Source: JACKBK01 sp963707275 (lineage in GTDB: Bacteria; Chloroflexota; Anaerolineae; JAAEKA01). Taken from it: a stretch of 64,000 nucleotides of DNA. The notes below the pieces were generated by a model. The model was not told the origin of the DNA. It searched no databases and worked only from the letters and a program-made list of their open reading frames with translations. This document shows, piece after piece, positions 28,245-36,733 of the stretch. The position numbers and the translations under genes are program-made. Numbering within the stretch: the first letter of the stretch is position 1; every line of letters begins with the position of its first letter. The stretch covers positions 62,001-126,000 of the forward strand of contig CAVPPH010000011.1 of the NCBI GenBank assembly GCA_963707275.1, read 5' to 3'.

Positions 28245-29066
28245 TTATGCAGGAAGAAGAAGGCCGGCGAGATCTTGTCGCACGCTGGCCAGAACGATGC
28301 GATGCGCCGGCGTCAGCGAGGCCTGACCGGCGGATAGGCTATCCAGATCAGTCTCGACTACATCGATCAGACGCTGCAGCGCATCACGCAGAGAGGTCAG
28401 GCTGCTATCCGGCAGCGTCGCGCCAAGGCGAGCCTGTAGCGCCGGGCGAGCCTCTGACTCGAAGGCATGAAAGGATCGTTGGTGGCCGTGGCTTTGTGCG
28501 AAGAGCTGTAGTAGCAAGTTGCGCATGCGGTGCAGGATTTCAACTGTCAGCCAGACCATGCCACGCTTCAGATAGACGTTGGCAACTGCGGCGTAGCGAA
28601 CGCACGCATCCAGCAATTGATCTGGCGAAACATCGCTCTGGCTGCGATTGGCAATCCCAGCCGCAGCGATTGCACTGTGATCCAGCAGTCCCGCCAGCAC
28701 ATGCATATCCGCCACGATATTTGGGCTGGTATCCGCCAGTATGTGATAGCGCACCGACAGGTGCATCAGCGACTCCAACACCACATCACCCGCGTCGCTG
28801 CCGCTGGGTACAATCACCGCCGCTCGCTCACCCAGCGGTTCGAACGCAATGCACAGCGTACGCAGTTCAGCTATTGGGTCGACTGCAATACCGTCCTCAA
28901 GTACCACATCGAGGTCAATATCCGACCACACATCCCAATCGCCCCGGCTCAACGACCCGAACAGGATGACTGCCCTGACACGCGGGTCGCTCTGATAGGT
29001 TGTTACGATGGCCCGTAACAGCGCTTGATGGGTGGCAGTTCCGGGAAACGAGGACATATCAAACAA
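28245..29066 (-). CDS. Nucleotidyltransferase-domain protein (MNT-like)
   Basis: 273 residues. The N-terminal domain has the nucleotidyltransferase signature ILFGSLSRGDWDVWSDIDL with DLDVV (GS...DxD metal site), about residues 33-55. The rest is helical, resembling kanamycin-nucleotidyltransferase-like or HEPN-like C-terminal domains. It may transfer a nucleotide to a small molecule or protein; the substrate is unknown. No antitoxin-type partner is adjacent, so a toxin-antitoxin role is not supported. A second protein with a similar motif is encoded at 30724. Confidence 0.8.
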   Translation of the reverse strand: MFDMSSFPGTATHQALLRAIVTTYQSDPRVRAVILFGSLSRGDWDVWSDIDLDVVLEDGIAVDPIAELRTLCIAFEPLGERAAVIVPSGSDAGDVVLESLMHLSVRYHILADTSPNIVADMHVLAGLLDHSAIAAAGIANRSQSDVSPDQLLDACVRYAAVANVYLKRGMVWLTVEILHRMRNLLLQLFAQSHGHQRSFHAFESEARPALQARLGATLPDSSLTSLRDALQRLIDVVETDLDSLSAGQASLTPAHRIVLASVRQDLAGLLLPA

Positions 29067-29101
29067 CCGGGTTCAAGGTAAGCGAGCGGCGGTGGCAGCT
29101 T

Positions 29102-29629
29102 TCATTCGGCCTCCGCGTTGGGCTGCGCCTCAACGTGTCGCTTTCCGGGCCAGGCCAGCGCCACCAGCATCAGCGCCAGCCCGCCCATGATCGCCACATC
29201 GGCAACGTTGAAGACCCCCGTGTGCAGCGGACCGACGCCAAGCTGCATGAAATCCACCACCCGCCCGTCGTTGACCAGTCGGTCGATCAGGTTGCTCAAG
29301 CCGCCGCCAATCACCAGCGCGATGGCGACGACCACCGCCATCGGCGTGTCATCGGGCATCCGCAGCGCAAATACGGCCAGTCCAATCAGCAGCGCCACGA
29401 CAAACACCGTGAACACCACAAAGCGCGTCTCGCTGGGCAGGTTCGCTCCCAGACTGAGGAACGCGCCCGGATTCTCAGTGTACTCAATGCGCAGCAGGCC
29501 AGACACAAACTCACGCGCCGGCGCGCCAATCAGCCGTTGCCGGGCGACCGCCTTGCTGGCCTGGTCGAGAATAATGCATAACAGTGGGATCACCACCACG
29601 ATGATCCTGCGTTGTGTTCGTTGTGTCAT
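29102..29629 (-). CDS. lspA: Lipoprotein signal peptidase (signal peptidase II)
   Basis: 175 residues, four membrane helices. The catalytic Asp pair lies in GGLSNLIDRL and VFNVADVAIMGG, and the family segment YTENPGAFLSLG is present. It cleaves prolipoprotein signal peptides before the lipidated Cys and so matures the many lipoproteins encoded in this window. A much longer ORF runs upstream, but residues before ATG 29629 are not family-like. The 142-bp gap to the cytochrome gene holds no feature I can name. Confidence 0.93.
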   Translation of the reverse strand: MTQRTQRRIIVVVIPLLCIILDQASKAVARQRLIGAPAREFVSGLLRIEYTENPGAFLSLGANLPSETRFVVFTVFVVALLIGLAVFALRMPDDTPMAVVVAIALVIGGGLSNLIDRLVNDGRVVDFMQLGVGPLHTGVFNVADVAIMGGLALMLVALAWPGKRHVEAQPNAEAE

Positions 29630-29771
29630 CTCTTGACTCGCCGCTAGCCGGCTACCTCCCAGCCCATTCCGACCCAATTGATCTCGATGGCGCGCCGCAA
29701 CATTTTCAGCGTGGCCAGATATTGTGATGTAATGACGTCCTTGATAGTCATCCGTATCCTCAACGGCCGTG

Positions 29772-30425
29772 TCAGTCTCTGCCGGCGAACGAGTGACAGC
29801 GCTCGCAGACGGCCGACGTGTTCGCTTCCTGCAGGAACGCCGCGTCGGGCATACCATCCGTGACGTGCGCCTGGTGGCAGTCCACACAGGTAGCCGCGCT
29901 ATCGGGTGCGAGTTCCTGCCATTGCGGCAGAAAGGCGTGAAAATGGTTGTTGAAGTTCTTGTTGGCAGACACGTCAGCGTGACACTTCAGGCAGTTGTCA
30001 TCGCTGATGGGAACCGTGATGACGGCCGGATCGTGGTAGTTGTTCGTCAGGTAATGAACAAGGTCCGGCGCGGCAACACTGGAAATTGCCTGTAAGCGGC
30101 CCGCGGCGCCGGGGCCGCTGTGGCACTGGATGCAATCGACCTGCTTGGCCGTGTGGGCCGATGCCAGATCGACCGGGGCAGCGAACGAGCGCTGGTAGAA
30201 CTCGCTTTCCGGCTGCGTGTGGCAGGACGCGCAGAACGAGTCATGGTTCTCGACCTGTGTGGCCGCTGCCAGGCTTCCGCCGGTAAGCAGCACGCCGACT
30301 ACCAGCAGCACGCCGATCACAGCCACCCAGCGCACGACCTGGGATTTATCACCCGACTTGCCAACCGTCTGTGCCTGCCGTGCACCGTTCGAACCCTTTT
30401 GTGAACGCGATTTCGATTTGCTCAT
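29772..30425 (-). CDS. Membrane-anchored five-haem cytochrome c
   Basis: 217 residues. A basic N terminus (residues 1-30) precedes one membrane helix (WVAVIGVLLVVGVLLTGGSL). Five CxxCH haem-binding motifs follow: CASCH, CIQCH, CLKCH, CVDCH and CERCH. The layout resembles NapC/NirT-type quinol-linked cytochromes, which have four haems, but with a fifth. Additional His residues (HTAKQ, HYLTNNYHD, HFHAF) could be distal ligands. It probably transfers electrons from quinol to an extracytoplasmic acceptor. No reductase gene is adjacent. The upstream 300 bp contain no other gene. Confidence 0.88.
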   Translation of the reverse strand: MSKSKSRSQKGSNGARQAQTVGKSGDKSQVVRWVAVIGVLLVVGVLLTGGSLAAATQVENHDSFCASCHTQPESEFYQRSFAAPVDLASAHTAKQVDCIQCHSGPGAAGRLQAISSVAAPDLVHYLTNNYHDPAVITVPISDDNCLKCHADVSANKNFNNHFHAFLPQWQELAPDSAATCVDCHQAHVTDGMPDAAFLQEANTSAVCERCHSFAGRD

Positions 30426-30664
30426 GATCGGTCTTTCCTGAAGATGATATGCCGCCGGAAGGCAGGCTACACGAGCAGGATTTGGGGGGTCTGGGTGGGG
30501 AGGTTGTGCTGAAACCAGGCCAGGCAGGCCATGTCGCGATCCTGTTGGATGTCGCATGCCGGACTATTGCGCGCTATTGTACATCAAGGCACCCATCATA
30601 CCAAACACGATTCTCGCTGCCGGATTCGCGCAACCGTCTTGGGCAGACACGGCCTGCAATGGCG

Positions 30665-30693
30665 GTTGGTTGGCTTCTCGCGCCGTGTTACAA
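30665..30693 (+). promoter_or_regulatory. Weak promoter-like pair before the 30724 gene
   Basis: TTGGTT (30665-30670) and TACAAT (30688-30693) are 17 bp apart. AGGAG precedes the ATG 31 bp further on. The -10 is good; the -35 matches poorly. Confidence 0.35.
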
Positions 30694-30723
30694 TAGCTGC
30701 ATATTTCAGACAGGAGCGCACTG

Positions 30724-31542
30724 ATGAACATCAACGAATTTCGCAGTTTTTCCGACACACTGCTCGCCAATCTGGCCAACGACGCGCGCGTATTGGGAAT
30801 TGTCGCGATGGGTTCGATGGCCGAGCGCGACTACGCCCCCGACCAGTGGTCCGATCACGATTTCTTCGTGGTGACCGTGCCTGGTGTGCAAGAAGCGTTG
30901 CTGGCTGAGCTCTCCTGGCTGCCAAACAACGACCGTCTGGTGTATGTCGCGCCCGAGGGCACGCACGGCTTCCGCGCTATCTACGACGACGGCCATCTGG
31001 TGGAGCCGGTGGTTCTGAGCGTGGACGAGCTGGCCGCGATGCGCATCAACCGCTACCGCATGATTTTCGATCGCGGCGAAGTCGGACAGCATATTGCCGA
31101 GATCGCAGCACGCACGGCCGCTGAGAACCAGGTTCCCGCGGATGATCGCATCGATGCCGGCATGTTCCTCGTCAATCTGGCGGTCGGCGCGGGACGCTAC
31201 CGGCGCGGCGAGCGGCTCAGCGGGCACCTGTTCGTCAAGAGCTACGCCATGGAACATCTGGTGCGGCTGCTGGCCCGCTATCTGCCGGCGGCCCGGCCTG
31301 ATCTGCAAGACAACCTGGCCCCCTCGCGCCGATTCGAACTGTTGTTCCCCGCGGTTGCTGTTGAGTTGGATGAGATCGAGAACCTGTCACCGATAACCGG
31401 CGCGCTGCGTCTGCTGGATCTGGCCGAACGCGAGCTGGCGGGACGGATGCCCGACTTCCCCGCGCCAGCGTTCGAGGCGGTCAGGCAGCGGGTAATGCGG
31501 GCGGCCAGCCCCGCGCCTGCTGATCAACCAGCCATCCCCTGA
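30724..31542 (+). CDS. Nucleotidyltransferase-like protein, 272 aa
   Basis: The N-terminal domain shows GIVAMGSMAERDYAPDQWSD followed by HDFFVV, a GS...DxD-like nucleotidyltransferase signature in which the second position reads DHD. The C-terminal half is helical (YRRGERLSGHLFVKSYAMEH, then LVRLLARYL). It resembles aminoglycoside-type or other small-molecule nucleotidyltransferases; the substrate is unknown. The last 62 bp overlap the convergent gene ending at 31481. AGGAG is well placed before ATG 30724. Confidence 0.8.
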   Translation: MNINEFRSFSDTLLANLANDARVLGIVAMGSMAERDYAPDQWSDHDFFVVTVPGVQEALLAELSWLPNNDRLVYVAPEGTHGFRAIYDDGHLVEPVVLSVDELAAMRINRYRMIFDRGEVGQHIAEIAARTAAENQVPADDRIDAGMFLVNLAVGAGRYRRGERLSGHLFVKSYAMEHLVRLLARYLPAARPDLQDNLAPSRRFELLFPAVAVELDEIENLSPITGALRLLDLAERELAGRMPDFPAPAFEAVRQRVMRAASPAPADQPAIP

Positions 31543-32407
31543 GCGGCTCATCGACGCGGATCATCTCTTGCCACGTCCCGTCGCGCAGCAGGTCCTCGTA
31601 GCGCACCGAGATCACGTCGTTCAACCGCGCGGGCCGCAGTTCGGCCGGATAGTCGCGGTGCATGTGCAGCGGGTAGTTGACCAGATGCGGTAGCTCGACC
31701 AGCTCGTCGGGACGCATCGTTGACAGCACCGTGCCCGCCAACACCGCCTGGTGTGCGAAGATCGCATAACGAACGTCTTGGTCGTAAAACGGCCTGAACT
31801 CCGGCAGGCGATACAGCCGGTCGAAGTCGTCGCGCCAGCGGCGCAACAACCCGCGCCGGGGATCCACCACCAGCATCCCCGCGTTGAAATACGGTCGCAG
31901 CACACGGCGATCCACCGAGGCAGTCATGGGATAAACGTGCGCCGCCGGAATATGGCAGCGTTCGTAGATCAGCGACCAGAACGCATCGAGGGGTTCGTCG
32001 AATGTGGAGCCGATCACCGTGTGATCCACCGGTCGATAACCCAGCGCCTTGTTGGCTGGCAATAGCAGCGCGTCCGGCTCCTGCAGGAACAGCGCACCGC
32101 GGTCGGTCCAGACCAGTATTGCATCTTCCTCTGCGGCCAGTCGCTCCGCCTCGGCCGCCGCGTAGACTTTGGCGGCGAATGGGAACGCCAGCGCATCGGG
32201 ACTGACATCGAACGCGTGCACGCTGGCGTTCAGCCTGTTCAGCGCAGCCGGCGTGCTGTCAGAAAGCTCGACGGACGCGGGAACCATGACTCGCACCGTG
32301 CTCCCTGCCAATCGCCCGCCAAACGCGCGGATGCTCTCGACCAGCAGCACCGCTTCCATCTCCGCCTCGCCGGGAACGGCGGCAAAAGAAAAGGTTAGGT
32401 CAGGCAT
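31481..32407 (-). CDS. Glycosyltransferase-like protein of unknown function, 308 aa
   Basis: The fold pattern suggests a nucleotide-diphospho-sugar transferase (GT-A, GT8-like). Evidence is an early SIRAFGGRLAGSTVRVMVP strand/helix, FPFAAKVYAAAEAERLAAEE, a WTDRGALFL segment in place of a DxD, and YFNAGMLVVDPRRGLLRRW, which is typical of GT8-type proteins. No clear DxD is present, so catalysis is uncertain. The start overlaps the end of the upstream Fsr-like transporter by eight bases, implying co-expression. Its 3' end overlaps the convergent nucleotidyltransferase gene. Confidence 0.65.
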   Translation of the reverse strand: MPDLTFSFAAVPGEAEMEAVLLVESIRAFGGRLAGSTVRVMVPASVELSDSTPAALNRLNASVHAFDVSPDALAFPFAAKVYAAAEAERLAAEEDAILVWTDRGALFLQEPDALLLPANKALGYRPVDHTVIGSTFDEPLDAFWSLIYERCHIPAAHVYPMTASVDRRVLRPYFNAGMLVVDPRRGLLRRWRDDFDRLYRLPEFRPFYDQDVRYAIFAHQAVLAGTVLSTMRPDELVELPHLVNYPLHMHRDYPAELRPARLNDVISVRYEDLLRDGTWQEMIRVDEPLRGWLVDQQARGWPPALPAA

Positions 32408-33613
32408 TCGTTACTCCGCGACTGACGCGTCCCGGCAGCCAATGGATCGCCGGGATGCTGACCAGCGCGACGACCGCGCTGATGGCGAATGCAGCGGTCA
32501 ACCCCAGGCTGTCGCTCAACGCACCGACCAGCCAGATGCCTCCTGCCTGCAACAAGAACGTAATGGCAAGATAGGTGCCGTTGCCCAGCGCGCGGTTGAG
32601 CGGGAACTGGTCCTGCACCAGCGCCATGATCACCGGCTGCGGCGAGATGGCTGCGAACCCCAGCAGCAACAGCAGCGGCACGGCCAGCCATTCGGGGCCG
32701 TAGACAAATGCGATCATGAAGAACGGCGCCAGACTCAACAGCACCAGCAGGATGCGTCGCCGCCCGACGCGGTCGCTGAGGGTGCCGGTTGCCAGCGCGC
32801 CGGCGACGCCCGCCGCCTGCAGGATCGTCAACGCGCCCGCGGCCAGCCACAGGCTCGCCTCGCGTTCGTCGTTCATGTAGATCGGCAGGTAGGTCGTCAG
32901 CGCCGCGACCAGCATCACGCGACCCGCCAGTAGCCAGACCAGCACCGGGAACAGTCGCCGTGCGGTCGCCCAGAAGGTATCCATCGCGCTGGTGCCGGGA
33001 ACGCGCGGCGTGGCGGCCACGGTGCGCAGACGCACGTAGAGGATCGCACTCATCCCCCAGCCCAGGATCGACAGCCGCCAGACACCGTCGATGCCGAACC
33101 ACGCAATGCCGGCCACCACCAGCATCGGCCCCAGCGCGCGCGCCAGTTCGCCCGACGCCATGAAGATGCTCATCCCCTTGCCCACCTGCTGGCCGGAGAC
33201 CTTGGCAACCATGGCCGGCGCGGGCGCGTGGAAGGCCGCGATGCTGATCCCGGCCACGAACAGCATGATGGCCAACGCAGCATAGGTTGACACAAGCCCG
33301 AGACAACTGAAGATGGTCGCCGTGACCGCCGGCGCGAGGATGACGAAATAACGCACACTGACCTTGTCGGCCAGGTAACCGATGAACGGGTTGAGCAGGC
33401 TCGGTATTTGGACGAAGATCGCCAGGCTGCCGGCCGCGGCATAGCCGATGCCCAGCATGGACTGGATCAGCGGCAGCAACGGCGCGAGAACGCGCTGAAC
33501 GTATCGTTGACCATGTGCCCGGCGCCGATGGTGAGCACTTGCTCTGTTTGGAAAGAAGCATCTACAGGCGGCGTTTCGATGGGTTGTTCGACAGGGGTTG
33601 CCAGGGTTGTCAT
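32400..33613 (-). CDS. MFS transporter, fosmidomycin-resistance (Fsr)-like, frameshifted
   Basis: The start region (TTLATPVEQPIETPPVD, then GAGHMVNDTFSAF) and the remainder (LAPLLPLIQSMLGIGYAAAG onward) are in different frames. A single missing base near 33488 would join them as NDTFSAFLAPLLPLI, the characteristic first helix of the Fsr group. About 404 residues and 12 membrane helices, with loop motifs GYLADKVSVRYFV and GTLSDRVGRRRI. It likely exports a small organic compound. It overlaps the downstream GT-like gene by eight bases. Confidence 0.87.
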
Positions 33614-33702
33614 GATGGGGCACAGTATACCGCGCTCCCCACGAATGACACAAGCCACACCGCTGCTCCTGTCACACTTCACGCAGCACACACGACTCTG
33701 CC

Positions 33703-33731
33703 GCGTCATTCCCGCGAAGGTGGGAATCTTG
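33703..33731 (+). repeat. GTCATTCCCGCG...GGTGGGAATC repeat, copy 2
   Basis: CGTCATTCCCGCGAAGGTGG then GAATC, an imperfect palindrome with ATTCCC and GGGAAT ends. Related to the copy at 15701-15730. The 33614-34046 gap also holds regulon box 4 and a low-complexity spacer. Confidence 0.55.
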
Positions 33732-33812
33732 GCCCTTGTGGGTCCAGAACCCGGCTCGGTCGCAGACCGGCCGGAGCGGGGATGAGCAAATCTCGCAGCC
33801 TTCCAACGTGTT

Positions 33813-33845
33813 CTTCGAATTTCCTTCACAATCTGTTGGTACTAT
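33813..33845 (+). promoter_or_regulatory. Regulon box 4: tandem half-sites plus extended -10 (second TVDEL-type gene)
   Basis: Half-sites TTCGAAT and TTCACAA are separated by TTCC and followed by the extended -10 TGGTACTAT ending at 33845. This is the least conserved upstream half-site, but the geometry is the same as at boxes 1-3. It lies about 200 bp upstream of ATG 34047, with a low-complexity spacer between. Confidence 0.55.
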
Positions 33846-33950
33846 AGGGTCAAGCTGATCGAACGAGACAGCGAAACGAACAAGGGTCTGGAGATGTACA
33901 GATGGTTGGAAATTGTGTTACGTAGTCCGTCTTTCGTATTCGGAGAGACG

Positions 33951-34014
33951 TGCGCCGTGCGCGACACGCAACACGAGATACGCAATACGCAACACGCAAC
34001 ACGTCGAAACACGA
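33951..34014 (+). repeat. Low-complexity leader spacer (ACGCAACACG type)
   Basis: Degenerate words such as ACACGCAACACGAG and ATACGCAATACGC fill the leader of the 34047 gene. Same vocabulary as at 24449 and 54300. Units are irregular, so it is not a tandem repeat in the strict sense. Confidence 0.6.
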
Positions 34015-34046
34015 GAACCTCAAAGAAACACAACAAGGAGACTACC

Positions 34047-34646
34047 ATGGCATACGGAATGCACAAAGGACGAGGATTTGGAATGGGTTGGCGCGGCGGC
34101 TTCGGCCGGCACGGCGCTGGCCGGTCGGAGATGGATGCGGAGCTGGCGGCTGCGCTGGGCATCAGCGTCGAGGAACTGCGCGCAGCGCAGGATACCGCGG
34201 TCGCCAACATGATCGAGAAGGCAGTGGCAGAAGGCGAACTGGCACCCAAGGAAGCGGAACGCATGCAGGCCGCCCGCAAACTGCGCGGCTACGTCGATCC
34301 CATCAGCCTGATGGCGCAGGTGCTGGAGATGACCCCCGAGGATGTAAAGACCGCGCTGGACGCGGGCCAGACGCCCTGGGATCTGGCGGCGGAGAAGAAC
34401 CTGGACTTCGGGATCGCCTGGCAGAAGCTGATGGCCGCCGGCAAGGCGACTCTGGATCAGGCTGTCGCGGACGGAGTCATCACCCGCGAGCAAGCTGACG
34501 AGCTATTCAGCCGTCGCGGTCTCGGCTTCTTCGGCAAGCGCGGCTTCGGCCCAGGCTTCATGGGACGCGGTTTCGGGCATCGTCACGGACGCGGCGGCTG
34601 GGGTCGCGGCGACGACTTCCTCGGCGGCCCGCCGGCTGTGATCTGA
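34047..34646 (+). CDS. TVDEL/TREQAD-repeat protein, second copy
   Basis: 199 residues from ATG 34047, with AAGGAG six bases upstream. The N and C termini are Gly/Arg/His/Phe-rich (FGMGWRGGFGRHGAG; GPGFMGRGFGHRHGRGGWG). The middle has helical units LGISVEELRAAQDTAVANMI, then LAPKEAERMQAA and AVADGVITREQADELF, matching the exported protein at 22792. It has no signal peptide, so it may be cytoplasmic or DNA/metal-associated; the basic tails would allow either. It is directly upstream of a two-component system on the same strand and carries regulon box 4. Confidence 0.78.
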   Translation: MAYGMHKGRGFGMGWRGGFGRHGAGRSEMDAELAAALGISVEELRAAQDTAVANMIEKAVAEGELAPKEAERMQAARKLRGYVDPISLMAQVLEMTPEDVKTALDAGQTPWDLAAEKNLDFGIAWQKLMAAGKATLDQAVADGVITREQADELFSRRGLGFFGKRGFGPGFMGRGFGHRHGRGGWGRGDDFLGGPPAVI

Positions 34647-34755
34647 GACAAGGCCGGCGCTGTGACGTCGGATTTCAACGCAAGGGCGCGGAAGCGTAAA
34701 GGAACCAACCTGGTATCCTTGCGTCTCTGCGTCTTTGCGTTATACTTCCTGCGCA

Positions 34756-35446
34756 ATGACTGATCTGATACTGGTAGTAGACGACGAACCGAAGATCGCC
34801 AAGCTGGCACGCGACTATCTGGAAAAGAGCGGATATCGCGTAGTCGCCGCGGGCGACGGCAAGACTGGCCTGGCTGCGTTTCGTCACGACCAGCCCGACC
34901 TGGTGGTGCTGGACCTCAACCTGCCGGGGATGGACGGCCTGGACGTCTGCCGCGCGATCCGTCGCGAGTTCGACGTGCCGATCATCATGCTGACGGCGCG
35001 GCGTCGAGGAGATGGACCGGCTGATCGGACTGGAGTTGGGCGCGGACGATTACATCACCAAGCCCTTCTCGCCGCGCGAGCTGGTGGCGCGCGTGCGGGC
35101 CGTCCTGCGCCGGGTGCGCGGCGGCGTGCAGTCGCCTAACCTTCTCCAGGCTGGCGAGTTGGAAATCGACCTCAAGGGACACCGCGTGCTGCGCGGCGGC
35201 GAGTCGATCCACCTGACACGCATCGAGTTCGACCTGCTGGCGACCCTTGCCCAGCACGCCGGCCAGACTCTCAGCCGCGAGCAACTGCTGGAACGTATCC
35301 ACGGCGACGCGGGCGTGGCTGGGTACGACCGCTCCATCGACGCCCACATCCGCAACCTGCGGCGCAAGATCGAGACCGACCCCACCGACCCGCGCATCAT
35401 CCAGACCGTCTACGGCGTCGGCTACCGTTTCAGCGACGACGGGTAA
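34756..35446 (+). CDS. OmpR/PhoB-family response regulator (second), one frameshift
   Basis: Receiver: acidic pair in LVVDDEPKIAKLA, phospho-acceptor Asp in LVVLDLNLPGMDGL, Thr in IIMLTAR and Lys in DDYITKPFSPREL. The winged-helix C-terminal half shows LTRIEFDLLATLAQHAGQ, then SIDAHIRNLRRKIE and IIQTVYGVGYRF. One extra G at 35000-35001 breaks the frame after LTAR; removing it gives LTARVEEMDRLIGLELG. It is followed nine bases later by its kinase. Close relative of the regulator at 4360. Confidence 0.92.
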
Positions 35447-35454
35447 CGACGATC

Positions 35455-36652
35455 ATGCAAGCACCGGACCGCCACGATCCGCTCCGCGACGAAGGAGAGC
35501 AGACGTACGCACCTGGATGCGCGGCGGATCCGCCGCGCTCGGCGGACCGGAGGGGATGCGCCATGGATGCGGTGGCGACAGGTCGCACTGGCGCGAGCAC
35601 AGACGCAGGCGCGGCCGGCGGTTGTTCGTGCGCTTTGCCGCCATCTTCGGTGTTATCGCCCTGCTGATTTTCGGCGTCATGGCCTTGCTGGCCTGGCTGG
35701 CGAGCCAGCTATTCGGCGGCGACGGCCAGGTCACTGCGGTCGTCTGGCTGATCAGTTGTGGGCTAGTGATTGCGCTGCCGCTGATGGCGGCCGGCGTCGC
35801 CGGCCGGCGCCTTCCGCAGCATCGCCCGCCCGCTGGGCGATGTCATGGAGGCCGCCGACGCAGTAGCCGAAGGCGACCTGAGCGCACGCGTGCCGGAGCG
35901 AGGCAGCCGCGAGTTTCGCCAGTTGGCGCGGTCGTTCAACCGCATGGCCGCCGAGCTGGAGCTGTCCGACCAGCAGCGCCGCAACCTGATGGCCGACGTC
36001 GCCCACGAGCTACGCACCCCGCTGCATATCATCCAGGGCAATCTCGAGGGTGTGCTGGATGGCGTCTACGAGCCGAGCGCCGAACACCTCGCCGCGACCC
36101 TGGACGAGACCCGGCTGCTGGCGCGGCTGGTGGAAGACCTGCGCGTCCTCTCGCTGGCAGAGGCCGGCCATCTGCCGATGCAGATGGAACCGGTAGACGT
36201 GGCCGAGCTGCTGGAAGACGCGGCCAAACCAGCTTCAGCGGGCAGGCTGAGGCGGCTGGTGTCAAGTTGGTGGTCGAACTGGCAGAACCACGCGATGAGT
36301 TGTTCGTCACCGGCGACGCCGGCCGGCTGGATCAGGTCATCGGCAATCTGGTCGCCAACGCCCTGCGCCACACGCCGCGCGACGGGATCGATCACGCTGC
36401 AAGCCGCAGCCGCTGCCCGAAAGCGTGCAGATCAGCGTCCGCGACACCGGCAACGGGATACCGCCGGAGGAGCTGCCCCACATCTTCGACCGCTTCTGGT
36501 CACGTGCCGAGGGCAGCGGCAGCGGGCTGGGGCTGGCCATCGCGCGCAGCCTGGTGCAGGCGCACGGCGGGCGAATCGCGGTCACCAGTCAACAAGGGGT
36601 GGGAACCAACTTAATCATCGAGCTACCGCGCGGCACAAATCCGATGAGTTAG
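35455..36652 (+). CDS. Sensor histidine kinase (second), several frameshifts
   Basis: Coding pieces in alternating frames make one kinase. They are a cytoplasmic basic segment and membrane helix (FAAIFGVIALLIFGVMALLA), a second helix (VVWLISCGLVIALPLMAAGV), HAMP (MEAADAVAEGDLSARVPERG), HisKA (DVAHELRTPLHIIQGNLEGV), then the ATPase domain (DQVIGNLVANALRHTPRDG, DTGNGIPPEELPHIFDRF, GLGLAIARSLVQAHGG). Slips fall near 35805, 36225 and 36390. The start is unclear: ATG 35455 follows the regulator directly, with ATG 35517 and 35556 as alternatives. No large extracytoplasmic sensor domain is visible. Confidence 0.85.
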
Positions 36653-36733
36653 AGGCATCCTCAGATGCCGGGTTTGCACCGCGAAAAACGTTCGCATCGG
36701 AGGATGCGAACTCCACCCCGTGTATTCGAGGAG

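Noticed and set aside
28245..31542. Two nucleotidyltransferase proteins considered as MNT/HEPN toxin-antitoxin systems
   Set aside because: Both are too long for MntA-type antitoxins and neither has an adjacent small HEPN gene.
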